64,000 nt of DNA, from contig JAQTMY010000002.1 of the NCBI GenBank assembly GCA_028714095.1, forward strand, positions 202,636-266,635, in the 5' to 3' direction. The DNA is from Candidatus Nanoarchaeia archaeon (GTDB taxonomy: Archaea > Nanobdellota > Nanobdellia > SCGC-AAA011-G17 > JACPNG01). Shown here one piece after another: positions 42,566-51,367 of this stretch (positions within the stretch are counted from its first letter, which is position 1; each line of letters starts with the position of its first letter). The notes below the pieces were generated by a model. It did no database searches, was not told the origin of the DNA, and saw only the letters and a program-made list of their open reading frames with translations. Both the position numbers and the translations under genes were made by a program.

Positions 42566-42614
42566 ATCTAAAATAAATAAACTTAAATATAAAACCTTTT
42601 CTAAAATGTAGAGG

Positions 42615-43832
42615 ATGAAGAATATAAATCTTAATGAGGTAATAAAAAGTATTAAACCAGAGGCTTCAGAAACAAAAGAAGCAAAATATCTAATTAACTC
42701 AATAATTAACAAAATAAAAATAAATAATACAAAAACATCCATAGGTGGTTCCTGGGCTAAGAATACCCATCTTACAGGAAATCATGACATTGATATTTAT
42801 GTTAAATTTAATCTTAAGAAATATCAGCAAAAGGACATTTCAAAGATACTTGAAAAAGAATTAAAAAAGCATTTCAAGATAGAAAAGTTACATGGTTCAA
42901 GAGATTATTTCCAGATTAAGAAAGAACATTACACGGTAGAGATAATCCCAATTCTTGAAATCTCCAAGGTATCAGAAGCAAAGAACATAACAGACATAAG
43001 CCCCTTACATGTTAAATTCGTGAATAAAAATAAAAAATACTGTGATAATATCAGACTAGCAAAAAGATTTGCAAAAATATCAAAGGTATATGGAGCAGAA
43101 TCCTACATCAAGGGATTTTCAGGTTATGTCTTGGAGATCTTAACAATCCATTACAAATCTTTCAATAACTTGATAAAAGCAATTTCGAGATGGAAAGACA
43201 CAACAGAAATTGGGAATAAAACTTTGATTAAAGAATTGAACAAGGCAAAAAAAGAATCTCCTTTGATTTTGATTGATCCTACCGACCCTTCAAGAAACGC
43301 GGCGGCAGCATTATCCAAAGAAAAATATGATTTATTTATCAAAGCATGCAATTCTTATCTCAAAAATCCCTCTGAAAAGTTTTTCAAAGAACAAATATTT
43401 GACATCAATGACATAAGAAGAAAAAACAAAACAAACAAGATTATTATTCTAAATATTATTCCATTAAAAAAGAAGACAGATGTTGCTGGAGCAAAAATGC
43501 TAAAGGCCTTCCAGCACATTATAAAAAAATTAGAAGAAAATGATTTCAGGATCAAGCATGAAGGATGGGTCTGGAACAAAGATGCAACTTTTTATTTTAT
43601 CTTCGACAAAAAAAGTCTATCTAAGACAAAAAAACACTACGGGCCTAAAATTAAAATGGAAAAAGCATGCGAGGAATTCAGAGAAAGTTGGAACAAAAAT
43701 AAAATACTAAAAGAAAAAGGAAACTTATATGTTATTATAAAAAGAAAATATAGAATTCCAGAAGAATTAATAAAAAATTTAATCAAGGACAAATATATAA
43801 AAGAATTAGTTAAAGAGATTAAGTTAGTTTAA
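42615..43832 (+). CDS. cca: CCA-adding tRNA nucleotidyltransferase (archaeal class I)
   Basis: Adds or repairs the CCA tail on all tRNAs; needed here because the three tRNA genes do not encode CCA. 405 residues, with the polymerase-beta fold GGSWAKNTHLTGNHDIDIYV (about 44-63, catalytic DID) and the carboxylate in YTVEIIPI. The archaeal body and tail domains follow. It overlaps the convergent DUF1704 gene by 9 bp. Confidence 0.96.
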   Translation: MKNINLNEVIKSIKPEASETKEAKYLINSIINKIKINNTKTSIGGSWAKNTHLTGNHDIDIYVKFNLKKYQQKDISKILEKELKKHFKIEKLHGSRDYFQIKKEHYTVEIIPILEISKVSEAKNITDISPLHVKFVNKNKKYCDNIRLAKRFAKISKVYGAESYIKGFSGYVLEILTIHYKSFNNLIKAISRWKDTTEIGNKTLIKELNKAKKESPLILIDPTDPSRNAAAALSKEKYDLFIKACNSYLKNPSEKFFKEQIFDINDIRRKNKTNKIIILNIIPLKKKTDVAGAKMLKAFQHIIKKLEENDFRIKHEGWVWNKDATFYFIFDKKSLSKTKKHYGPKIKMEKACEEFRESWNKNKILKEKGNLYVIIKRKYRIPEELIKNLIKDKYIKELVKEIKLV

Positions 43833-44888
43833 GAAGTCAGGGAGGTATTTGGCTTTTTTAAGAGTTCCTTCTTTAATAAGTTCTCTTACCAGGGGTAAAT
43901 CTTCTATTCCTATTTTACCTATGTAAAGAGTTTTAAAGTCTCCATCGGTTCTTTCAAAATCCATAATCTTTAAAAGTCCCTGAAGGTAAATATGATCTTT
44001 AATATACCCCCCACCCCTGTGCCCTCTTACAGCTAAATTCCAGGCCTGATCATCGGTTAAATCATAACTTTTTAATCTATCGAAAGTATTTCTAAAATCT
44101 AGACCTTTACAAACAGAATCAACAGCAATAACCCTTGCTGCATAGTCTCTCATTAATTCATCATTCGTACTTCCTGTTTTATTTTCAAAATACAAGGTTA
44201 ACCCTTCTTCGGTTGAATCATACCTAGGCAGACCTGTTGCAAAGATACCAAGGGGTTGTTCATAACCATTCGCTGCTCTTAAAACATGAACTCCTATTTC
44301 ATGAACTTTCAATCTTTCAGGATCAATCTTACTAAATAATCTAGTTTTACAAATAGAGATTTCTTTTCTGGCAGCATTAACTGCAGTTAATTCTTTATCA
44401 GAAAAAATAATTTTCCAATCTAAAATTCCATATTTCTCTAGAGCCTCTTTTAAATTCATACCAATTAAATCAGATGAAATAATTTTTTCAGCTCCCTGGG
44501 CAGGTATCTTTTTTAATAATCCATCAGCATAACTTACAAGTTTTTCATCCGGGGTATTATGTATCAGAATAGTGGCGCTCCTCACAATTTCCCCATTACC
44601 TCTATTTGCAATAATGTTATTCATAAGCACCATATTTATTTTTTTTATCATAAAAATATTACCCAATCCTTCATAAGAAACTTCAATGGACTTTAATTCT
44701 CTCTCTACTTTTTCAGGATCATACTCTAAAGACCTATACGAAAACTCAGGATTTTTTATATTCCCTGCCAAAAACCTCATTTTCTGATCCTCGCGATTTT
44801 GTGGTTCAATATAATAAAGAGGCCTAATATTTTTACCCAATTCAATAAGTTTCTTATCAAGAGACTCTAAATCCTCGAGGTTTATCAT
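43824..44888 (-). CDS. DUF1704 zinc peptidase-like protein (MATCAP-related)
   Basis: 354 residues. VHEIGVHVLRAANGYEQ (about 194-210) and TEEGLTLYFE (about 226-235) form the HExxxH...E metal centre of the DUF1704 family, whose eukaryotic members (MATCAP) remove C-terminal Tyr from tubulin. In prokaryotes the substrate is unknown. The QEGLA motif reads EEGL here. Divergent from the acetyltransferase gene. Confidence 0.85.
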   Translation of the reverse strand: MINLEDLESLDKKLIELGKNIRPLYYIEPQNREDQKMRFLAGNIKNPEFSYRSLEYDPEKVERELKSIEVSYEGLGNIFMIKKINMVLMNNIIANRGNGEIVRSATILIHNTPDEKLVSYADGLLKKIPAQGAEKIISSDLIGMNLKEALEKYGILDWKIIFSDKELTAVNAARKEISICKTRLFSKIDPERLKVHEIGVHVLRAANGYEQPLGIFATGLPRYDSTEEGLTLYFENKTGSTNDELMRDYAARVIAVDSVCKGLDFRNTFDRLKSYDLTDDQAWNLAVRGHRGGGYIKDHIYLQGLLKIMDFERTDGDFKTLYIGKIGIEDLPLVRELIKEGTLKKAKYLPDFLN

Positions 44889-44965
44889 ATCAAAAATTAA
44901 GTAAGCTGATACTTAAAGATTTATATAACCAAAAAAATATAAGCAACTACTTACTTATTTCTAAC

Positions 44966-45529
44966 ATGAAAGTAAAATTGGAAGGGAACAAAATAAAAAT
45001 TAGAAAGATAGGATCAAGTGATGTTGGGGATATTTATCAAAATGTAAAGGACAAAGAAGTTACAAAATGGACTTTAAACATACCTCACCCCTACTCAAGG
45101 AAAGATGCAATAGCATTTGTAAAAAGATGCAGGAATAAACTCAGAAAAGAAGAAAGATATACCTTTGGGATAATCCTCAAGGAAACCAATAAACTTGTTG
45201 GATTAGTAAGCTTATTTCATGTTCATAAAAATAATAAGAACGCAGAACTCGGTTACTGGTTAGGTAAAAATTACTGGGGCAAAGGGATAATGTCAGAAGC
45301 AGTCAAGCTTATAATTAAATTTGGATTTGAGGAATTAAAACTACACAGGATTTATGCAGAGGCCTTTGAGGAGAACATTGCTTCTAGAAAAGTGTTGGAA
45401 AAAGCCGGGTTCAAGTTAGAAGGAATAAGAATAGAATCCCGCTACAAATACAAGAAGTTTCATAATAATTACGAATTTGGGATATTAAAAAAATATAAAC
45501 CTCCATCCAGAAAACCAAAAACCTTATAA
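44966..45529 (+). CDS. GNAT acetyltransferase (RimJ/RimL-like)
   Basis: 187 residues. Acetyl-CoA binding region ELGYWLGKNYWGKGIMSEAV (about 92-111) and the LHRIYAEAFEENIASRKVLEKAGF block (about 128-151) are typical of RimJ/RimL/SpeG-like N-acetyltransferases. The substrate, a protein N-terminus or small amine, is open. It precedes the proteasome gene by 45 nt. Confidence 0.93.
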   Translation: MKVKLEGNKIKIRKIGSSDVGDIYQNVKDKEVTKWTLNIPHPYSRKDAIAFVKRCRNKLRKEERYTFGIILKETNKLVGLVSLFHVHKNNKNAELGYWLGKNYWGKGIMSEAVKLIIKFGFEELKLHRIYAEAFEENIASRKVLEKAGFKLEGIRIESRYKYKKFHNNYEFGILKKYKPPSRKPKTL

Positions 45530-45574
45530 ATAAGCTAAATCCAATAAGAGTATAACAAATTCTGGTGAAAAATT

Positions 45575-46210
45575 ATGGAAGACAGAACACTTAAGACTGG
45601 AACAACAACCATAGGGATTCTTTGTAAGGACGGGGTTGTTTTAGCTGCAGACAAAAGAGCAACAGCCGGCTACATGGTAGCTGAAAAGAGAATGGACAAG
45701 GTTTTCCAGGTAGATGACTTTGTCGGCGTAACTACTGCTGGATCTGTTTCAGAAGTACAATTACTATTAAAATTAATTAAAGCCCAGATTAAACTAACAA
45801 AAATGAGGGCCAGAAAAGGACTAAGTGTAAAAGAAATCACTAATTTACTTGCAACCTATGTTTATTCAAATATAAGAAAGCCTTCGATGATAATGGCAAT
45901 AACCGGATTTTTGGTTGCAGGGAAGGATTCATCTGGATATTCTTTATATGAAGTTGGTTTAGACGGCTCATTAATAAAAGCAGACGATTACAGAACAGAC
46001 GGTTCTGGAAGTGTATATGCCTTAGGGGTCTTAGAAACCGAGTATAAACAAGACCTTTCTGTTCAGCAGGGAATTGAACTTGCATTAAGAGCAATAAATG
46101 CAGCATTGAAAAGAGATGCAGCAACAGGTAACGGAATTGATATAGTAACAATCACAAATGAAGGTTACAAGAAAGTAATGGAGAAACAAATCAATACAGG
46201 AATTTATTAA
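45575..46210 (+). CDS. psmB: proteasome beta subunit
   Basis: Catalytic subunit of the 20S proteasome. 211 residues. After a 9-residue propeptide (MEDRTLKTG) the mature chain starts TTTIGI, with Thr as N-terminal nucleophile. Catalytic Asp and Lys lie in LAADKRATAG. The usual GSGS block near the C-terminal half (DGSGSVYALGVLE) is present. Followed 30 nt later by fttA. Confidence 0.97.
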   Translation: MEDRTLKTGTTTIGILCKDGVVLAADKRATAGYMVAEKRMDKVFQVDDFVGVTTAGSVSEVQLLLKLIKAQIKLTKMRARKGLSVKEITNLLATYVYSNIRKPSMIMAITGFLVAGKDSSGYSLYEVGLDGSLIKADDYRTDGSGSVYALGVLETEYKQDLSVQQGIELALRAINAALKRDAATGNGIDIVTITNEGYKKVMEKQINTGIY

Positions 46211-46240
46211 TCTTCTTAAAATTAAATCCAAAAGGAAAAA

Positions 46241-48145
46241 ATGACAAAAATAATAGATGAAGTACTAAAACATATACCTAGTAATGCAAAGGTATCTGAT
46301 GTAGTCTTTGAAGGTGCAAACATTGTAATTTATACAAAAAACAAAGACTTTTTCCTAGATAGTAATGGAACAATTAAGGAAATTGTTAATGATATTAAAA
46401 AAAGAGTGGAGGTGAGACCGGATCCAAGCTTATGTATGGGTGTGGAGGATGCTGAGAAAAAGATAAGGGAAATTCTTCCAGAAGAAGCCCAGATCTCCAA
46501 TGTAACATTTGATCATCAAAGAGCAAGAGTTATAATAGAAGCAGAAAAGCCTGGCTTGGCAATAGGAAAACAAGGAGACCTGTTAAAAGAGATCAGGAAA
46601 AAAACGATGTGGGTTCCATTAATAAAAAGAACCCCTGCACTAAAATCAAAGATCATTGAAAATATCAGACAGGTTTTATATGAAAATAACGATTTCAGAA
46701 GAAAGTTCCTCAACAAGATAGGACATAGGATTTATGACGGATGGAAAAGAGAAAAAAGGCATGAATGGATTAGGGTTACATTTTTAGGGGGAGCAAGACA
46801 GGTTGGAAAATCATGCTTACTACTTCAGACTCCAGAATCAAATATTTTAATGGACTGCGGGATCCATCCAGCAAGATCTCTTAACGATCCTTCAGCCTAC
46901 CCATATTTGGATGCTCCAGAATTTAAACTAAATGAAGTTGATGCAATAATTTTAAGTCATGCTCACATAGACCACTGTGGTTTAATTCCTTATTTATATA
47001 AAATGGGTTATGAAGGCCCGGTTTATACAACCGCTCCAACAAGAGATATAGCAGCTCTTTTATGTTTAGATACAATCAGCATAGCACAAAAAGAAGGGAG
47101 AGATCCAATTTATACAACCACCGATATTAAAAATATGGTAAAACACACGATATGTTTAGGCTATGAAGAGGTTACAGACATAACCCCAGACATAAGACTA
47201 ACATTATATAATGCGGGTCATACTTTAGGGAGCTCAATGGCTCATCTGCATATTGGCAATGGTTTACACAACTTATTATATACTTCAGACATGAACTATG
47301 AAACCTCTAATTTGCTTGCTACCTCAGTAACAAGTTTCCCGAGACTAGAAACAGTAATCACAGAAGCAACACTTGGAGCAAAAGAAGATGTCCAGAAAAC
47401 AAGGGGCGAGGCTGAAGAAGATTTTCTAAAAGAAATAAATGATACAATAAATAACAAAGGGAAAGTTTTGTTGCCTGTACTGGGAACAGGAAGAGCTCAG
47501 GAAATTATGGTAATTCTGGAAAAAGCAATGAAAGAAAAAAAGATCCCAGATGTTCCAATCTATGTTCAGGGGATGGTTTGGGATATAACCGCAATTCATA
47601 CTACCTACCCAGACTTCTTTAACTCAAAAGTAAGGAGAAGTGTTTTCCATAAAGATGAAAATCCATTCTTATCACCAATATTCAAACATGTAAGTTCACA
47701 GAAAGAACAGCAAGAAGTAATTGAATCAGGAACTCCCTGCATTGTAATGGCCACCTCAGGTATGTTGGTTGGTGGGGCATCTATTGAATACTTTAAAAAT
47801 TTAGCAGAAAATGCAAGAAATACATTAATATTTACCTGTTACCAGGCAGAAGGTTCACTAGGTAGAATATTGCAGAATGGGGTCAAGGAAGTAAACATGG
47901 GCACAGCAGAAAAGCCAGATATGGTAAACGTTAAATCAAAAATATGTACTATTTCAGGATTTTCCGGACATTCATCCAGAAACCAATTAATAGCATTCTT
48001 CAAACATCTTGATCCAAGACCAAAGAAAATAATTATTCAGCACGGAGAAAGTTCTAAATGTCTTGATTTAGCCTCTTCTCTTCATAAGTTAATGAATGTA
48101 GAAACTTCTGCACCAAAAAACTTAGAGAGTATTAGAATAAAATAA
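46241..48145 (+). CDS. fttA: aCPSF1/FttA transcription termination ribonuclease
   Basis: 634 residues. N-terminal KH region (about 1-145), then a metallo-beta-lactamase domain with SHAHIDHCG (about 239-247) and the GHTLGSSM region, followed by a beta-CASP domain (GRAQEIMVILEKAM; SGFSGHSSRNQL). FttA is the archaeal factor that cleaves 3' ends of RNA and ends transcription. All metal ligands appear intact. Confidence 0.97.
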   Translation: MTKIIDEVLKHIPSNAKVSDVVFEGANIVIYTKNKDFFLDSNGTIKEIVNDIKKRVEVRPDPSLCMGVEDAEKKIREILPEEAQISNVTFDHQRARVIIEAEKPGLAIGKQGDLLKEIRKKTMWVPLIKRTPALKSKIIENIRQVLYENNDFRRKFLNKIGHRIYDGWKREKRHEWIRVTFLGGARQVGKSCLLLQTPESNILMDCGIHPARSLNDPSAYPYLDAPEFKLNEVDAIILSHAHIDHCGLIPYLYKMGYEGPVYTTAPTRDIAALLCLDTISIAQKEGRDPIYTTTDIKNMVKHTICLGYEEVTDITPDIRLTLYNAGHTLGSSMAHLHIGNGLHNLLYTSDMNYETSNLLATSVTSFPRLETVITEATLGAKEDVQKTRGEAEEDFLKEINDTINNKGKVLLPVLGTGRAQEIMVILEKAMKEKKIPDVPIYVQGMVWDITAIHTTYPDFFNSKVRRSVFHKDENPFLSPIFKHVSSQKEQQEVIESGTPCIVMATSGMLVGGASIEYFKNLAENARNTLIFTCYQAEGSLGRILQNGVKEVNMGTAEKPDMVNVKSKICTISGFSGHSSRNQLIAFFKHLDPRPKKIIIQHGESSKCLDLASSLHKLMNVETSAPKNLESIRIK

Positions 48146-49048
48146 TTATTTTAGTTTTTTTATAAAATCACAGGTTTTGCAGATATCACCAGAACAAGGT
48201 TCTCCGCAAGAATTACAATATCTAAGTTTACTTTTACTGTAAGCCTTTTTCAGATAAGGCAATATATTCATAAAAGAATTAATGATTGCATGTTTAGTCC
48301 CTTCGTATTGTTTTTCAAATTTATTTAACATACTCTTTACAGAATCCCTGTAAGAGTCAGAAGCAAATGGACATCTATCTTTTATTATTGGAAATTTCCT
48401 CAGTTTAGCATATAACCTAACCTCTTCCTCTAAAACAAAATACAAAGGTTTGATTCTTGGAATAAATTTCTCATCCTTGATGCTCCCGCTTATTGGGCCA
48501 AGTCTTGAACTTCTTTCCAAATTCCCCTTAAATTGATTCATTAAAACTGATTGAGCTTCGTCATCAAGATTATGGCCAGTAACTAACTTAGTGAATCCGA
48601 GCTCTCTTGCTTTTTTATTTAATAATGCTCTTCTTAAGGTTCCGCATACAGTACATCCCTTTAATTTGGTTTTCTTCATTGCATCATTTAAGTTAAATCC
48701 AAACTCATCTCTAAAACTATAAATTTTATAAGGGATATTATTTTTCTCGCAAAAAACCTTAATCTTATCAAAATTTCTATAATTTTTTACTCCTTCATCG
48801 ATCATAACTGCCATAAACTTAATTCTTTTTTTCCTGCAGTAACTGCTAAGAATATATAAGATTGACATAGAATCTTTTCCACCAGACAAAGCAATTCCTA
48901 TATAATCCCCTTTTCTAATCAACTGATATTTAAGGATTGTTTTAGCAACCTTTCTTTCAAAATACTTGAAAAAACAGTTCCTGCATAATTTAATCTTATT
49001 ATTAGTAAGAGTTCTTACAGGTTCCTTAGAACATAATTTACAGGGCAT
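48146..49048 (-). CDS. ncsA: tRNA 2-thiolation ATPase (Ncs6/TtcA-like)
   Basis: 300 residues. N-terminal zinc motif CKLCSKEPV, then CRNC; PP-loop ALSGGKDSMSIL (about 53-64); Cys pair GCTVCGTLRRAL (about 131-142); C-terminal zinc ribbon YCNSCGEPCSGDICKTC (about 278-294). It thiolates U34 of tRNAs, using a ubiquitin-like sulfur carrier. It overlaps the FKBP gene by 11 bp. The MIDEGVKNYR block is a family hallmark. Confidence 0.94.
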   Translation of the reverse strand: MPCKLCSKEPVRTLTNNKIKLCRNCFFKYFERKVAKTILKYQLIRKGDYIGIALSGGKDSMSILYILSSYCRKKRIKFMAVMIDEGVKNYRNFDKIKVFCEKNNIPYKIYSFRDEFGFNLNDAMKKTKLKGCTVCGTLRRALLNKKARELGFTKLVTGHNLDDEAQSVLMNQFKGNLERSSRLGPISGSIKDEKFIPRIKPLYFVLEEEVRLYAKLRKFPIIKDRCPFASDSYRDSVKSMLNKFEKQYEGTKHAIINSFMNILPYLKKAYSKSKLRYCNSCGEPCSGDICKTCDFIKKLK

Positions 49049-49673
49049 ACTCTACTTTTTTTCCTAATAATCTCTCAAGTCTGGTTTTGATAATTTCCTT
49101 AAAAGGATCCGCTATCTTAAATTTCTTAATCAAAAACTTGTCTTCTTTTTTCTCAACCTCAATCTGCTGATTAAAATGAAAATCAAAGAATTTTTTTAAT
49201 TTTTCAATATCATCACCAATAACTTTATTTATTTTAAATTCATAGATAATATCCTTTCCAGACAAAGGATTATTGAAATCAATTAATGTTCTGCTTCCGG
49301 AAACAGACTTAACAGTCCCTATCAATCCATCTATGTTTAATTGCAATCCCGGATAGGGCATTATCTTTTGCTGTCTGAATTTAGCAGTATTAACTAACTG
49401 CAGTAATTTAGAGTCTCTTTTGCCGAATGCATCCTCAGGATCTAAATAAATAGAATAATTTTTATTTATCTCTTTTCCCTCAAGTTCTTTATCTAATCCC
49501 TTGATAACATCTCCTTCACCAATGCAGACAATCCAGGGCCTGTAATTAAATCCTTTTCTGAATATGTTTTCTTTCTTGGCAATACTTTCACTAGTTAAAT
49601 CAAATATTTCATTTGTTTCCTTAATTCTGCCTACAAAATCCAGTTCTATAAAATCTCCTTTCTTGGTTTTCAT
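49038..49673 (-). CDS. FKBP-type peptidyl-prolyl isomerase, SlyD-like
   Basis: 211 residues: FKBP core GDFIELDFVGRIKETNEIFD (about 5-24), an insert-in-flap domain and then the archaeal C-terminal extension (EKKEDKFLIKKFKI). The isomerase strand CIGEGDVIKGLDKELEGKE (about 67-85) is clear. Works as folding helper. Cotranscribed with ncsA. Confidence 0.95.
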   Translation of the reverse strand: MKTKKGDFIELDFVGRIKETNEIFDLTSESIAKKENIFRKGFNYRPWIVCIGEGDVIKGLDKELEGKEINKNYSIYLDPEDAFGKRDSKLLQLVNTAKFRQQKIMPYPGLQLNIDGLIGTVKSVSGSRTLIDFNNPLSGKDIIYEFKINKVIGDDIEKLKKFFDFHFNQQIEVEKKEDKFLIKKFKIADPFKEIIKTRLERLLGKKVEYAL

Positions 49674-49756
49674 AATAAAACAACCAAAAAAAGAGTATTT
49701 AAAGTTTATTATACAGCATCCAAATACTTTAAAATATCTAAAACCTAAAAATCAGT

Positions 49757-49999
49757 ATGGACTGGCGAGAAAAAGTAGATCCATTATTGAGACAACATCT
49801 TGAGAAACAAATAAAGGAATCTTTTAAACAGAAAGAAGCATTTAGTAGTTCTAAAAAACCAGATATATCCCAGTTATGGATTGCCATAGCATTGCTCTCT
49901 AAAGAAAATTTTGATTTAAAACTAAAAATAAAATACCTTGAAAGTTTTATAAAAGAAAATGTTCAAGTAAAAAAATCAAGAAATCTTTCTAAGTATTAA
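49757..49999 (+). CDS. unknown 80-residue helical protein
   Basis: Charged helical protein (KQIKESFKQKEAFSSSKKP, WIAIALLSKENFDLKLKIK). No family recognised. Leaderless-type start. Convergent with the membrane protein at 49996; stops overlap. Confidence 0.55.
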   Translation: MDWREKVDPLLRQHLEKQIKESFKQKEAFSSSKKPDISQLWIAIALLSKENFDLKLKIKYLESFIKENVQVKKSRNLSKY

Positions 50000-50337
50000 T
50001 TATTTTTCAGGGCATGGGCAATAATGATAGCAACAAAAACCCACTGGACATAAGGCACAAATTCCAGTATAACTTCCAGTCCTGGATTTAAGACAGAAAC
50101 TACATTAAGATAAGGATTATTCATTTCGACAAGTAACAAGACAATTTTTCTCACAACCAAGACAAAAATAAATATAACTAACATAAAGGTAAATGAGTGA
50201 CTTAGTTTATCATTCTTAAAAATCGGATTAACCAACTCAGTCAATCTAGGCAAAATCTTTGTTATTAATAAATGTCCACCAAAAAAAGCAACAATAGCTC
50301 CAACTAAAACTGAAATCCATAATATAATTTCTGACAT
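49996..50337 (-). CDS. three-helix membrane protein, unknown
   Basis: 113 residues from ATG 50337 (MSEIILWISVLVGAIVAF). Hydrophobic segments at about 3-27, 47-69 and 92-110. No family motif. An ATG 5 codons upstream is also in frame, but the upstream part gives no support. Confidence 0.6.
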   Translation of the reverse strand: MSEIILWISVLVGAIVAFFGGHLLITKILPRLTELVNPIFKNDKLSHSFTFMLVIFIFVLVVRKIVLLLVEMNNPYLNVVSVLNPGLEVILEFVPYVQWVFVAIIIAHALKNN

Positions 50338-50430
50338 AGTAATTAAAACCAAAGCTTATTTTATATAATTTAGTTACCATTTCAAAATGAACAAAACAAT
50401 TAATAAACCTCCAGTGAAGTAGATTATCTC

Positions 50431-51366
50431 ATGGGTACATTAATCCAGTTCAAAAATGTTTCAAAAAGATATAGTTCTCATCTTGTCCTGGATAACCTAA
50501 ACTTTGAAATAGAAGACAAGGACATATTTGGGATAATTGGTTTGTCTGGATCAGGAAAAACAACAATATTAAACACCTTAATTGGTTTTATAAAATCCAA
50601 TGGAGGGCAGATAATCTACGGAAGCTCTGATATATCCAAAGATAAAAGGAGGATTGAACAAATAGTTGGATTCGCAACACAATCCTGTTCATTCTATAAC
50701 AAACTCACAGTAGAGGAAAACCTACATTATTTTGGAAAATTATATAATATGAACCGAGCAGAAACAATAAAAAGAATAGATGAACTATTACCCTTAGTAG
50801 AACTTGAATCCTCCAAAAAGGTTCTAGCCAAAAACCTGTCAACAGGAATGTCAAGGAGACTGGACATAGCCTGTGCAATGATACATCACCCAAAAGTATT
50901 AATTCTGGACGAACCAACAGAAGACCTCGATCCTGTACTAAGAAGGGAAATTTTAAAGTTAATAAGAAAAATAAACACAGAAGAAGGCACCACCATAATA
51001 ATAACCTCTCACTTATTAAATGAAATAGAAGCAATATGCACCAAAATAGCAATTCTTCATAAAGGTAAAATAATAAGATCAGGTACTCCAAATGAATTAA
51101 AGGATATGTATACCAAAAATCAAGAGATACACCTAAGAACCTCCCCAGGAAGATATGATCCTATAATTAATTATCTTAAAAAAACAACAGATATAACAGA
51201 CATAATGAATCAGGGAAACAAAATGGTAATCTATACCAAAGATGCAGAGAAGGTTCTTCAGGATTTACTTAATGTTCTTGCAAAAAATAACGAAAAGCTG
51301 ATTGATATTGATGTCAACAGGCCATCACTAGAGGAGGTATTTACATTCTTTACAAGACAAAAATAA
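50431..51366 (+). CDS. ABC transporter ATP-binding protein
   Basis: 311 residues. Walker A GLSGSGKTT (about 37-45), signature LSTGMSRRLDIACAM (about 136-150), Walker B VLILDEPTEDLDP (about 155-167) and H-loop SHLLNE. The C-terminal ~90 residues form an extra regulatory region typical of ABC-2 exporters. It precedes its permease by 1 nt. Confidence 0.95.
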   Translation: MGTLIQFKNVSKRYSSHLVLDNLNFEIEDKDIFGIIGLSGSGKTTILNTLIGFIKSNGGQIIYGSSDISKDKRRIEQIVGFATQSCSFYNKLTVEENLHYFGKLYNMNRAETIKRIDELLPLVELESSKKVLAKNLSTGMSRRLDIACAMIHHPKVLILDEPTEDLDPVLRREILKLIRKINTEEGTTIIITSHLLNEIEAICTKIAILHKGKIIRSGTPNELKDMYTKNQEIHLRTSPGRYDPIINYLKKTTDITDIMNQGNKMVIYTKDAEKVLQDLLNVLAKNNEKLIDIDVNRPSLEEVFTFFTRQK

Positions 51367-51367
51367 A

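Noticed and set aside
41780-42742. Long N-terminal extension of endonuclease IV
   Set aside because: The extra 59 residues are hydrophobic antisense of the divergent cca gene; homology starts at ATG 42565.
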